A stretch of DNA of 64,000 nt from Cristatella mucedo (lineage: Eukaryota; Bryozoa; Phylactolaemata; Cristatellidae), in assembly GCA_009760855.2 (NCBI GenBank), contig WPIO01000230.1, positions 124,001 to 188,000 on the forward strand, in the 5' to 3' direction. Made by a program: the position numbers and the translations under genes. The notes beneath the pieces are model-generated. The model was given only the letters and a program-made list of their open reading frames with translations, did not search any database and was not told the origin of the DNA. This document shows positions 42,480 to 53,184 of this stretch, piece by piece (within the stretch, counting starts at the first letter, position 1; every line of letters begins with the position of its first letter).

Positions 42480-44340
42480 ACAGTAAATATTAAAGAGGGT
42501 CCTTAAACATCCTAGATAATCAAAATGCGATTACTTTTTTTTGACGACTGGTTTAGAGGCACCCTTTGCTTTTTTACATGAGTTTTGTCAGCCATAGTGC
42601 CGTTTATTGTCTTTGAAATTGTGCATTGAATGTAAATTCGGTCTTTGAAATACACCTTCACTTAATATTCGTGTAAAGTAATCACCGAGACACTCTGCTC
42701 ATTTTTCAGCAATTACATCTTTAAATTTACCTGCAAACCTTTTGTTTCAGTCTTTTTCAGCCTTCAGATTTTTTACCATCCATACAGACTTGTTGCATAA
42801 TTATAAAGTGATCATGATTTATCTATCTCTGGTTCAAATTTAGGGCAATGCTAATTTTTTGCTCTTAGGTACCTCTCAGAAACCTGCGTCATCTCACCTC
42901 TTATTCCTTTTTCAAAAAACTCATATTTATCTACATCAGTTAATAACTTTATTTTCTTCCATGTATTTTTTTTTACAAATCTAACATTCAACCGATGCAT
43001 TAAGTTCCTCGTATTCTTTTCTTTTTATTTTGAAGTGTCAAATTCTTTGTTTTTCTCAAAGATAAGATGTAATTCTTTTTTTAATCTTGAAAACTCCTTT
43101 TTTAAGTCTATAATTACATTTGAAACGCAACCAGTTCCTGAAAAGTAATCCCTTAAAACTATATTTGACTCATGATCTACTATAATAAATGCTCCTGAAT
43201 TCGTTTTATGCTCTTGAAAAGAACCTTTTAAAACTGATGAGTCTTCTGTTTTAGAAACTTCTCTAAGAAAGCATTCAGAAGTCAGCATAAAAAACTGATG
43301 GGGACATTATCATTCATTTTATCATTCTCTATGAACACTGCAAGGTTCTGTTCCATCTTTTCTACTTTTAGGGTAAGAAATTTTAATTTTAGCTTTTCCA
43401 CAGTGACCTTCCAAACAAGCTCTAATTTGCTCATTTAATCTACCAACAGAATAAAATTTTGATATGCACCTCTTACAATATACCTGAGAATTATCATCTT
43501 GATTAGCTCTACATAATGCATTGAAATTAGCTATAATAACGTAATGTGGTATACCTTTATTTTAGTATAACAAAGATCGATATGGTTTTTCAAGATATTC
43601 CCTTACTATTAATTGACAAGCACTACGATCATATTCATAAAAATTTATATTACCACCGAATAGACTAGCTAACTTAGGAATTTTATTCACTGATAATTAT
43701 ATAATAAAATATTATCTTATATAATAAAATCCTGATTTTCCTTCGCTATTCTTAAACAATTTATCGATGTCAGGAATAAGATCTTACTACTTTGTATGTA
43801 ATACCTCCGAAAGATCTTGAATCTGTTCTACATTTTAATTCTTCCAATCTAATTTCCCAATTACATGACACAAAGCGCAAATATTATCATCATGATTTTG
43901 TATATTTATAATACACCTTTCATTCTTTAATCCATTTGGCAGTTCACAATAAGTCCTTCCTCTTTGAGATGAGTGTCTAGTATACTTAGCGTGCATTGCA
44001 GTTACCTCACTAGTTACCCAATGTGGCACACGTTCAGATAATTCTTTAATTGTTCACTAATCTTACTAAGATGTCTATCTATTGCTGACTGAAAATTTGA
44101 TAATCTAGTTAATAATATCTGCCTATCACCAAACAGTATCGCAGTGCTAGTTGTTATCAGAGTTAATTTCAGGCCTTACTTTAAATAACATAATCATTTT
44201 ACATCCTTTAAAGAAAATACCAATCTTCTCACAATATCAATTAAACCTGTGCTAAATTTTTCTTTAAAAATTAAATCAATATTAGAATACTTAAGTCCTT
44301 CATATTCAGAATATGTCTAGTTTTCCACACTTTTTGTCAT
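42480..44340 (-). pseudogene. Polinton/Maverick-type DNA polymerase B remnant
   Basis: Broken minus-strand frames show, in order: ERCIINIQNHDDN near 43900, an IPHYVIIANFNAL block with a following Cys-x2-Cys motif near 43430-43550, the block SFQEHKTNSG at about 43190, GIRGEMTQVSERY at 42869-42908, and a diverged LYGW block near 42785. This order and wording are typical of the protein-primed type-B DNA polymerases (DNA_pol_B_2) of Polintons. Stops and frameshifts occur throughout, and the palm catalytic region is not seen. No Polinton integrase, capsid or terminal repeats are visible nearby. It is an old, non-functional copy; the broken reading is described only. Confidence 0.7.
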
Positions 44341-44365
44341 TCCACTCAAAATCCAACCACTTAGT

Positions 44366-44535
44366 TAAATCCTAGCTGATTAAACAGCGTCTTTTTGTAG
44401 AGCGACAGAAGAGCCTTTACGGCTATCACCTCCGCTTGCAGTGGCGATAAAAAATTACCCACCGCAGGGATCGAACCCACGACCTCGGGACCTAGGTCGT
44501 GAAAGCAACTGCCTTACCTAGTGTGCCATTACGGC
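44366..44535 (-). mobile_element. tRNA-derived SINE, copy S2
   Basis: Same family as 23107-23268, with B box GGTTCGATCCC and A-box-like TGGCACACTAGGTAAGGCAG on the minus strand. Sits at the edge of the polymerase remnant. Confidence 0.85.
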
Positions 44536-44836
44536 TCAGTTCCATATTTGACAATCTTAATACATGTGACTCACATGTTGGTTGTTGATATACCTCTTTA
44601 TATTTAGATGCAGGTAGAATTATAAGAGGCTTACGTTTTATGTCCTCAATTAGCTTATGGGCATCTGCGGTTGATAGAAGAAAGGTGTATATGTCCCTCA
44701 GTGAATTACTATATTTCTTCCTCCTTATAACTGGATTAGAATTAAATCTATTCTTGTAAGCTTCAACGACTCTTCTGGCCTGATCGTTGAATGATTCACC
44801 CTCATGACGCGACAGTATAGAATTTTCGGAATTCAT
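44536..44836 (-). other. open frame of unknown family
   Basis: About 100 codons starting ATG (MNSENSILSRHEGESFND), rich in Lys/Arg, open until it runs into the SINE. I do not recognise it. It may be another part of the adjacent Polinton-like element or unrelated. Confidence 0.3.
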
Positions 44837-45535
44837 AATATTATATATATATATATATATAACTTTGTTTAATGTAAAGTCATCAGTAAATTACCTAAAA
44901 CGTTACTAATCCTAAAAAAATGCACCCATTGTCATTTAAGTAGCTCCATTTGACTGCATGAAAATCTTCATTAGAAAAAAAGTAGTACCCAGCGTGTGTT
45001 GTATAGAAAGTTGATGTTTTCAAGACCTCGCACTCAAAGCGAGAATGAGCTCTGAACGTAGTCAATAGCAAATTCATAGCGTAGAGATTGAGGCTGGCGA
45101 GCACCAACTTTCTGTACTACTGTCCCTAAGTCTTAGACAGCCCCCTATTAACAGCAACATGTGTACTGAAGACTCAAGTTGGAAGTGGGAAGCAGGGAGT
45201 GAAAGGGAAGCCTGGTGACCCAGATGTATTGCTGCGGCTGTCAGCATCGATTAAAAGGCAAGTCATTAAAAGGCAAGTCACGAACTAGCTGTCAAGCCAA
45301 CAAGGTGTTCAGCCACCATTCGCCTAACGCCGTAGGCTGGGCGAGACAATCTAGGTACAGTATCGAACTTGCGCTTAAATCACTGGAAATCAGTCTGTGA
45401 ATATAGATTAAATTTTATTCAAATGAAAAAGAGATTGTCTCAGCTTGCAATTTTTTGACCTGAACAGCTGGGCTTTGTTTAGTTTAGGTCCCCTTGTAAT
45501 AATGATAATAATCATTATGATAACAATGCATTACA
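44837..45535. other. unassigned DNA
   Basis: A short (AT)n run at 44845-44862 and a 16-bp tandem duplication (ttaaaaggcaagtca) at 45250-45282. Otherwise nothing recognised. Confidence 0.4.
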
Positions 45536-45539
45536 TAGT

Positions 45540-45650
45540 ATAGCTAAACAGATTCCGAAAAGTGGGTGGTATGGACCGCTGAAACTAACCCTTCCCTTTT
45601 ACCGACATGCTGTCTTTGTGACTTTGTGAGGTTACAGACGGAGATATTAC
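45540..45650 (+). mobile_element. LINE-B solo 3' end
   Basis: Contains gtctttgtgactttgtgagg followed by ttacagacggagatattaca. Confidence 0.7.
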
Positions 45651-45652
45651 AT

Positions 45653-45830
45653 TGCTGGGGCTGGCTGAGTGGCTAAGCCACCCGACAAGGTCAAGGCCAC
45701 TCTCGGGATTAATCCTTGCTACACTCACTGTGGCCAAAGGGCTTATTCATTGCAGCTAGTTTTGCTGAATGAACTTGCAGGGGGCTCCGTCTTTGCTTTA
45801 CGTCTTTTGACCTTTCTCCTTGCCAAACAT
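45653..45830 (+). mobile_element. second tRNA-like SINE candidate
   Basis: GGCTGAGTGGCTAAGCC (A-box-like) and CGGGATTAATCC (degenerate B box) lie about 40 nt apart, directly after the LINE-B end. Only one copy is visible here. Confidence 0.4.
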
Positions 45831-46269
45831 TAAAGTTAGTTGCGAGTCAGCTAACTATTCTGGCCCAGCTTCTGCCTAGTAGGGTTCGCTAGTTGCAGGA
45901 GTCTGGGGCGGTAGACATGAGGTCAGCCGAGGGTCACCAACAAGGCCCAGCCGATGATCACCTGGGGTCATCGGCCAGCTGTGCCGCGTCTGGGCTTGAA
46001 TCTGGCAGCGACAATGTCGAATCCTACCGTTGCCTTGAAACAGCCAGTAGGAGCCGTTCTCGAGACTCCTAGACGTGCGCTGTGCGGCTCGTAGTAGTCT
46101 CGGCGCGAAGAACTCACAGCCCAAGCGATATGTGCCCCTAGCGATCCTCCACATCCTGGCCAATATCAGTAGAACCGTAGCTGGCAGGTCGAGTCTAGTG
46201 CCTGCGTTATTTTGAATACCGCTTAGTTGGGTTGCTCCTAGGGACCCCTCCGGGCAATAGTGTTGCTTC
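45831..46269. other. unassigned DNA
   Basis: A 145-codon minus open frame (46313-45876) has no recognised domain. Confidence 0.35.
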
Positions 46270-46495
46270 ATCCCGATACCACTTTGGCCTTTGCCTCGGC
46301 GCCTCATTGGCATTCTCGCGTGGTTTGGAAATCAGTTCCGGCCGATTTTAGTCCATTCCCGGACATGACGATGTTTAAAAATAGGCTAAAAACTCGCCTG
46401 TTTCACGCGGCGTTTGCTGCTGAGCGAATGAATTGTCCATTTTGTGGTCATTCGAGCCGACACTGTGCATATTATGACTGAACACAATAACTATC
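46270..46495 (+). mobile_element. LINE-C 3' coding fragment
   Basis: Encodes VWKSVPADFSPFPDMTMFKN, then LKTRLFHAAFAA, the conserved end of L2/CR1-type ORF2. It is distinct from LINE-A and LINE-B. The minisatellite follows directly. Confidence 0.7.
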
Positions 46496-46500
46496 CATCG

Positions 46501-47020
46501 TGTAAGCACTCTGAATCTGCTGTAAGCCATCTGAATCTGCTGTAAGCCATCTGAATCTGCTGTAAGCCATCTGAATCTGCTGTAAGCACTCTGAATCTGC
46601 TGTAAGCACTCTGAATCTGCTGTAAGCACTCTGAATCTGCTGTAAGCCATCTGAATCTGCTGTAAGCCATCTGAATCTGCTGTAAACCATCTGAATCTGC
46701 TGTAAACCATCTGAATCTGCTATAAGCCATCTGAATCTGCTGTAAGCCATCTGAATCTGCTGTAAGCACTCTGAATCTGCTGTAAGCACTCTGAATCTGC
46801 TGTAAGCACTCTGAATCTGCTGTAAGCCATCTGAATCTGCTGTAAGCCATCTGAATCTGCTGTAAACCATCTGAATCTGCTGTAAACCATCTGAATCTGC
46901 TATAAGCCATCTGAATCTGCTGTAAACCATCTGAATCTGCTGTAAGCCATCTGAATCTGCTGTAAGCCATCTGAATCTGCTGTAAGCACTCTGAATCTGC
47001 TGTAAACCATCTGAATCTGC
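46501..47020. repeat. 20-bp minisatellite with 180-bp higher-order repeat
   Basis: Twenty-six consecutive 20-bp units of tgtaagccatctgaatctgc. Variants: A (taagcact), B (taagccat), C (taaaccat), D (tataagccat). The order is ABB BAA ABB CCD BAA ABB CCD CBB AC. The nine-unit block BAAABBCCD therefore occurs twice in tandem (46561-46740, 46741-46920). All three minus frames are open because the unit contains no stop in that direction. Confidence 0.97.
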
Positions 47021-47716
47021 AGCTGAGACTGAAAGGTTAATCGCTTGCCTTTCAGACATGCGATGACTTGCCTTGCAGACATCGGATGTCAAACAATTTC
47101 TTTTAAGTACATGTTGAGATCGCGATGCGATAATGCATACCCCAGCCTACGACAGAGCAGCGCCTAAACGTTATTGCCTGCTAGTACTAGGCCGGTGGGC
47201 CACCAGACCATGACTAGCCAATCGGAGCGCAGCACTCCTACTGCTGTGCGTCAGCAACAATGCTAACCGATCGGAGCCCAGCCTTCCTGGGCCGAAGACG
47301 ACAGGAAACTGGTTAGATTAACGACTGCGGAGCTGGAGTGGATGATTAAATGTTCTTGAGTTTGGTTGTGTTCCGAGTGCTCCAAGTCGCTTGCTGCTTA
47401 GAAATACGCGAACGCAGACGCTCGAAACAGACAGTACTATGAAACCTAACTACTACTCACCGGATAACGCTAAGTGCAAAGCTGGACTAAGCGACTTTTC
47501 TCTTCCAATCAGCGATGGACTTTGCTCTTCTAGTCAGCGATGGCGTTGCAATACCTTTACCATAAGGTCTGAATTTGAATATCTTCCATGATACAGCCAA
47601 GGGCTAAGCTGGCACGGCCCCTGGAGCCGCCAGACAAAGTGTCAGCCTCGGCTGATCGTTCGTTAAGCCGTCGTTCGTTCGTAGAGCCCGGGCACTATTG
47701 ACTCTAGCACGCATAG
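47021..47716. other. unassigned DNA
   Basis: Nothing recognised. Confidence 0.4.
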
Positions 47717-48290
47717 TCGCTGATTGCTTCTGTCTACAATATGCGCACAAAAAGCCTTTGAGTTTCATTTAGAAAACTGTCTTGCACTTTTGGACCGAAT
47801 CGACTAGGTAGTTGAAGGATATACTAGTATCACCCCCTCTCCATAGCCTTGTGGTGGCTGGCCGAAACGGCTAGTATGTTCAACTTAAAAAATCACTACG
47901 ATCCGAGATCCTAGTCAGGAGTCGTCAACTAACTCGGCAAGGTCTGACCTCAGTCCTTGCGACGTATGTGAATCGTGAAAAATGTCTACGACTGGACGTT
48001 GTTGCTCGACGATTAGCAGCTAAAACCCATGGCTGTAATTACGGATTCTCTAATGCACTGCATGTCGCGTGTCGTTAAGTTAGGCCTCTCTATCTGACCT
48101 ACCCTCAATGAGGTCTGAGGCTGAGGCTTTGATAGTTTCTTGGGCAAGAACAAACTGTGTATGCGTTTTGTGCTTTGCACTCACTCTCAGAGTGGCATAC
48201 GTCTCAGACATTTCATAATAGAAGCCGCTCTATTTTATTGTGTTGTACTGCTTTATTGTAGAGGAAAATCGTTAATCCAATATGCAGCTA
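47717..48290 (+). pseudogene. partial copy of the IAP gene 3' region (intron plus start of RING exon)
   Basis: Matches the minus strand of 62905-62350 with small differences, covering the intron before the RING exon and the acceptor (ttattgtag|agga). After the first codons (gaaaatcgt, then TAA) similarity to the RING exon stops, so the catalytic domain is absent. It is one arm of an inverted segmental duplication. Confidence 0.8.
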
Positions 48291-48334
48291 TCGTTTTAGA
48301 TAATTTTTTTTGCTGTTTGTTGAGCTATTACTAA

Positions 48335-48430
48335 CCATTCGATGGTGTTTCCTTAGCAGCAAATGCAAAGCCCTTGGAAAGAAATGGAGTTCTCTGAGGA
48401 CGCTTTATCAAGTGTGTTATTCATGTAAAG
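48335..48430 (+). mobile_element. LINE-A solo 3' end
   Basis: Hairpin-type 3' end (gcaaatgcaaagcccttgga ... ttctctgaggacgctttatc). It corresponds to the minus-strand tail at 61715-61860 in the other arm of the duplication. Confidence 0.8.
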
Positions 48431-48446
48431 TCTGTGTGCAACCGTG

Positions 48447-48840
48447 TGCGTATTAAAATATACCTAGATTGGGCTATAGAAAACACTTCTGAGTAATACC
48501 CACTTAGTCTTTGCAGCATTGTGGAGTTACTGACGGAGATGCAGACAACCAAATAAACACACTTCCCGTATAGCACGTGTAGAGTGCCCTGTGAAATATG
48601 AAGTTATCGGAGGGCGCTGCACAATCGTCTTATCGTTCGTTATCTTATTGTTAAGTTCTTATCATCTTAGTCGTTTTAATTGCTGCTGTTGTCATTACTA
48701 AAGCCTAGAGGTGCCTCTCGTACAGTCCTGCACATCGTAGACGACCTGGGCTGGTTTTCATTTCCAACGTTTCCCGTTAGAGCACCGTCACCAGTCCTGT
48801 GGCTGACGAACCATGCGATTTCGGAGTTCTCTCTGGTAAT
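48447..48840 (+). repeat. duplicated block R2, plus arm (empty LINE site)
   Basis: Matches the reverse complement of 58808-59182 and, at its start, of 61655-61695. It begins with the LINE-A empty site gattgggctataga and a LINE-B 3' end (48490-48545), and ends at a TAA run. Confidence 0.8.
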
Positions 48841-48960
48841 AATAATACCTTCGCATAGCGCCCTCAGAGAACTGAATCTCTTTCTAGGCACTTTATAGAT
48901 GATGTATAGGAAGCATTCCCAAATGATTGGTGGTAACATCTGCAAGCAGCAGACATAGTG
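48835..48960 (-). mobile_element. LINE-A solo 3' end
   Basis: taataataat, then catagcgccctcagagaact and a partial 3' UTR. Confidence 0.8.
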
Positions 48961-49250
48961 TAAGCAGCTACATGTACACGATAGATGCATAGCAACGACT
49001 CAACAGTGCTTTGTGTGCCGTTTTTTGGATTCTACCTGCAGTATCACTTTGGTTACAGATGTTTGAGCTTGCAGCTGTGCTAAAAGGGATGACGAATCGA
49101 AATACCACTATATCCGGCCTAGAGATATCTAACCAAGTAGATATCTAACCAAGTGTGCCTAGGCGCCGGTAAAACTGAGACAAAGAGCTTGTGGAGTAAA
49201 AAGGATTCCCAAATTATAAAGTAATATTAATAATGCTGAATGAAAATGAT
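48961..49250. other. unassigned DNA
   Basis: A 17-bp tandem duplication (agatatctaaccaagt) lies at about 49124-49156; nothing else. Confidence 0.4.
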
Positions 49251-49600
49251 ATCGTATTTCACCGCATGTTAGTCTTCCCCCACCGATGTCTAAGCCCCCT
49301 CCTCCAATTTTTTTCGGAAAAACCATTGTCATTCAATAACTAAATGAACTGAACACTATCAAGACTCATAATAATCATTCATGTCACTATCACTGTCCTC
49401 TGCATCAGAAATGGTGATGGTACACTTTCTGTCTTAGTCGTTCATATCTCAGGCTTGAAATTTGATGGAAACTCCGCTATTTCAATTGTTGTCGTCACTG
49501 TCTTCATAGACTGCGTCATCTTGCATTCCGTCCATTGCATTCGAAACGCTGCACTTCTTGATTAACAAGCCTATCGAAAACATTTGGGGACCAGTTATTC
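49250..49600 (-). pseudogene. pogo/Tigger-like transposase C-terminal remnant
   Basis: The minus strand ends KKCSVSNAMDGMQDDAVYED, resembling the KKCGISNALDG.EDD end of animal pogo-type DDE transposases. The C-rich stretch taagccccctcctcc downstream (about 49290-49310) is reminiscent of the end of such elements. Only the last 40 or so codons are recognisable. Confidence 0.5.
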
Positions 49601-49739
49601 TTTGTTGGGTGGCATTAAAAGCAAGTACGTTGTTTAGTGCAATATTAAAACAAAAACAAGTAACCTCCCACGTATAAGCTCCCTCTTCATTATTTGACCC
49701 CAAACTTTTGGAAAAAGAGGGGTTTTCGAATGCTTATTA

Positions 49740-49915
49740 AAACATAACCACACTTGCATGCTGACCCTGTGAGAGTCATCCTTAAATATGTCATTCGTGT
49801 TGTTTATCAAGCATAATACCACTCACCATACGACCGTTGTTTCCTTTGCAGCAAATGTAAAGTGCCTAGAAAGAGATTGAATTCTCTGAGGGCGCTTTAT
49901 CAAGTGAAATATAAA
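49740..49915 (+). mobile_element. LINE-A 3' UTR fragment
   Basis: Includes gcatgctgaccctgtg and the intact hairpin (aaagtgcctagaaagagatt ... gagggcgctttatcaagtg). Confidence 0.85.
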
Positions 49916-50795
49916 GAAAATTATCAAAATACGGTAAGTATAACACTAATAAGAATAATATTAAGTCATTTATAGCATCCAGGATAACTAAAACTCTCTC
50001 CATGCGCTTTACAATTTGCCGGTGGATGATCTATAGCCTAGTATAGGGCTAGTTAGTGGCACGGACCTATCAACCGTGCAAAAACGTACAAGTATCTCGC
50101 TATGGACAGAATGCTCAGCAAACATGTAGACACGCGTGCCTAACGGTTATAAGAACCGAGGTTCGTGAAACAGGAACCAGATAGGACGCGGCGGGTGATA
50201 AAAGCTATCGTGGAAGCTTAGAATTCACCGAGAGGTACATGTCCGAGTTCCACTACCTACACACCTAACAGCAATTTCCCAAAGAACACCGGAGCTGGGC
50301 CGGAGTGAATAGGAAGCGAGACTAGACCGAAGAATAGGGAAAGACTGACCTTGACAGGTTTCTACAAACAGGAATGGCGTCGGACAAAATTATACAAGAA
50401 GCTAGTCGGTAGCAAGATTCGACGTATAAACTTTAGCTTAGGTTAGTCGCTATTTAAGCAGCAGTCACCGCTTCATCATCCTGCCGCCCCTCGTAGGTGC
50501 ACTACTGTCTATTTAGGGGTGAAGGGGCTCGTGGCGCGATAGCGACGCGACGGAGATGAACGCCGCCTACACAAGTGAGTTGAGGTACCAACGACGACGG
50601 CTGCATCGTATCGTACGCAGGAAACGCAAGCAAGCGTGAACTACTTCCACGGAACTTTCCTTGAACGGAACTGCTTCCACGAGCTGCGAAGCAGTTCCGA
50701 AAGCAGAAGAACCGGAACTGCTCCCGAAGCAGTTGCGGTTCTTTGGCCATTGGTTTCTTTGGCCATTGGTTCTTTGGCCATTTGGCCATTTGGTT
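49916..50795. other. unassigned DNA
   Basis: No gene is recognised. Near 50740-50795 the word ttggccatt is repeated irregularly. Confidence 0.4.
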
Positions 50796-50826
50796 CATTG
50801 GCCAGTAAACCATTTACTGGCCAATG
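50796..50826. other. 14-bp-stem hairpin at the LINE-B 5' junction
   Basis: 50796-50809 is perfectly complementary to 50813-50826 with a 3-nt loop (cattggccagtaaa arm). It ends exactly where LINE-B similarity begins. Confidence 0.85.
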
Positions 50827-52735
50827 CTGTCAGGTCTGACTCCCCAGATATTAAGGGCTCAGCCGAAAAGTTTTCAGCCTTCTTTACTGAAAAAATTGTG
50901 CACATTCGTGCCTCCATTAAGCCCCCTCCGACCAAAGCAATCGCCGGTCCTCAACCTATGACCTTCCTTAAAAGGTTCTCTGATATTTCTGCCTGTGATG
51001 TGGCTGCCTTAATAAGGTCTAGCAAAAAAAGCTCGTCTCCTGAAGACCCTATACCTTCATCTCTGTGGTCTTCACTTGCAGACCAACTTAGCCCTGCCAT
51101 AACCAAGATTTTTAATGCTTCTTTTGGAAAAGGGGTCATCCCCAAGTCCTTCAAATCGGCAATCGTTAGACCTATTCTTAAAAAGCCTGGATTAGACACA
51201 GAGGTCCTTGCAAACTATCGTCCAGTTTCCCTTCTTCCGTTCTTATCAAAGATTCTTGAAAAAATTGTTGCTAAGCAGCTAGTTGAACATATTGAAATAA
51301 TGGAATTTCAGAAACATTTCAATCAAGTTTCAAGAGGCAGTACTCTACTGAAACTGCTCTCCTCCGTGTTAACAATGACATTCTACGTGGCAACGGCAAC
51401 GGGAATGTCACTGCCCTAGCTCTGCTAGATCTCTCTGCTGCCTTCGACACCATTGATCAAGAAGTTCTGCTTGAACGACTGAGAACGACGATCGGTCTGG
51501 CAGACGAAGCACTGGCGTGGTTTAAATCATACTTGTCTGATCGTGTTCAATCCGTGTCGTGTGGGGTTCAGGTCTCAGACATGAGAAGGGTCACCTGTGG
51601 AGTCCCTAGAGGGTCTGTACTTGGTCCCTTGCTGTTCTCCATTTATACGCAACCTCTGGGTAAAGTGATTAAGGCTCATGGAATAGGATATCACTTCTAT
51701 GCTGACGATACTCAGTTGTATTTGTCATTTAAATCGTCGGAATCTGCTGCAGCAACTGAGAAACTGAATGCTTGCCTTGCCGATATTCGATCCTGGATGT
51801 CGGAAAGCTTCCTGAAATTGAATGACAATAAAACCGAACTGCTGCTCATAGGACACCCTAAGCATGTGTCTGGATTAAAAGGCTTTGCTGTTCTAATAGG
51901 TGATGCTATTGTGCGACCGTCACCACGTGCTCGTAATCTAGGTGTCGTGATCGACAGCTGCCTCAATTTCAAAAGCTTCATTCAGAAGACTGCCTCTACA
52001 GCTAGCCATCACACCTGATCCCCATCCAAGATTAGAAGCTGTCTCCCACAGTGGCTTGTAAAAAATTTAACTAGCTCTTTAGTTCTGTCTCGGCTTGATT
52101 ATTTTAATTCCCTTTTGGCTGGGCTACCAAAGAAAGCTATTATGCCACTACAGCGGACTATGAATATGGCTGCAAGGCTGGTCTTCAAGTCCCAGCGGTT
52201 TGAGCATGTGTCACCTTTGCTGGAAGAGCTAGGATGGTTGCCGGTTGAGCAAAGGATACGGAGCAAAGTTCTTACGCTGACCCACAAGGCCCGCCACGGC
52301 TTGGCTCCTTCGTACCTAGCTGAACTGCTGCATCAGTTTCAGCCTGTTCGCGCCCTCAGGTCCTGTGTGGACAATAAATTAGCTGTCCCATTCCTCCGCT
52401 TAAAGACAGTTGGCGACAGAAGCTTTAGCTCTGCAGGTCCTAGACTGTGGAGCTCGCTTCCACAATTCTTACGCAATGACATCTACTCTCCAACTGCCGA
52501 CTATGGCACATCTTTTTCAGCGGTCCTGAACTGCTACTTCTATGCTACTCACTACCTCAACTGCTCTCCTGACTCTGCTATGCTTCCCACTTTCTCTTTG
52601 TTGCGTGAGACGAAGTCTGTTGGCTACCGAATGCGTACCGAAAGCCGCTTAGGCTGTGAGTGCGCTATACGAAACTCTCCTGCGTAACGCCCACATGGTC
52701 TTTATGACTTTGTGGAGTTACTGACGGAGATACAT
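50827..52735 (+). mobile_element. LINE-B (L2/CR1-type), most complete copy, inactivated
   Basis: Encodes, in pieces, the linker between endonuclease and RT (AEKFSAFFTEKIVHIRASI), PVSLLPFLSKILEKIVAKQL, motif A LLDLSAAFDTID, motif B GVPRGSVLGPL, motif C FYADDTQLYL and the C-terminal region WLPVEQRIRSK and RLWSSLPQFLRN. There is a frameshift between about 51310 and 51410 and a stop at 52015. The endonuclease is missing. The 3' end is the block with tttgtggagttactgacgga followed by gatacattac. Confidence 0.9.
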
Positions 52736-53184
52736 TACAACTGCTCCGGAAGCAGTTCCGGAACGCGTGGCAAGAAGAGAAAGTGAACGAGAAATAAGGA
52801 GAGAGGAAAGATAGCGTCCATACAGGCCGGCCGACGAGCAGACAGTTCGTCGCAGCAGGTCGCGACACCGCAGCTGACCCACTGTAATTAAATCCAGCTT
52901 AGTCAGACTTCAGCGCCTAACTAAGCGGTCTCGGCGCGTTCGTCGGCCGTTCGGCGCGATTTTGTGAGATTTTTATTTTGGAAATTTTATCGGCGCGGCC
53001 ACGCCCATGGAGGGTTTGTTCACTCGGTGGCGGCGCGACGATATTATAAATTGACGGTGCCTACATTTTTAAGACTTCACAAATTTTTTTTACCGTAAAA
53101 CTCCATTCTTGTGCTATTTGTTTCCCTTTTTAACAGGATGAGCGATTTTCACCGCTAGGGATCACATCATCGCTGTTCACCCAC
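52736..53184. other. unassigned DNA
   Basis: Starts with ctgctccggaagcagttccg, resembling sequence at 50660-50730 upstream of the LINE. Otherwise nothing recognised. Confidence 0.35.

Noticed and set aside
45876-46313. 145-codon minus frame as a gene
   Set aside because: No recognised family, no paralog, and embedded between repeat fragments.
46501-47020. CRISPR-like array
   Set aside because: The units are directly abutting 20-mers with point variants and no spacers, in a eukaryotic context.
46472-47092. 206-codon minus open frame with repeated YSRFRWLTADSDGLQQIQ
   Set aside because: It is produced by the 20-bp minisatellite, which is open in all three minus frames. It has no domain, no splice context and no codon constraint.
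47860-48334. Conserved short open frames, also present at 62257-62760
   Set aside because: Both lie in the intron of the IAP gene and its duplicate. They are shared because the DNA is duplicated, with frame-breaking differences between copies.
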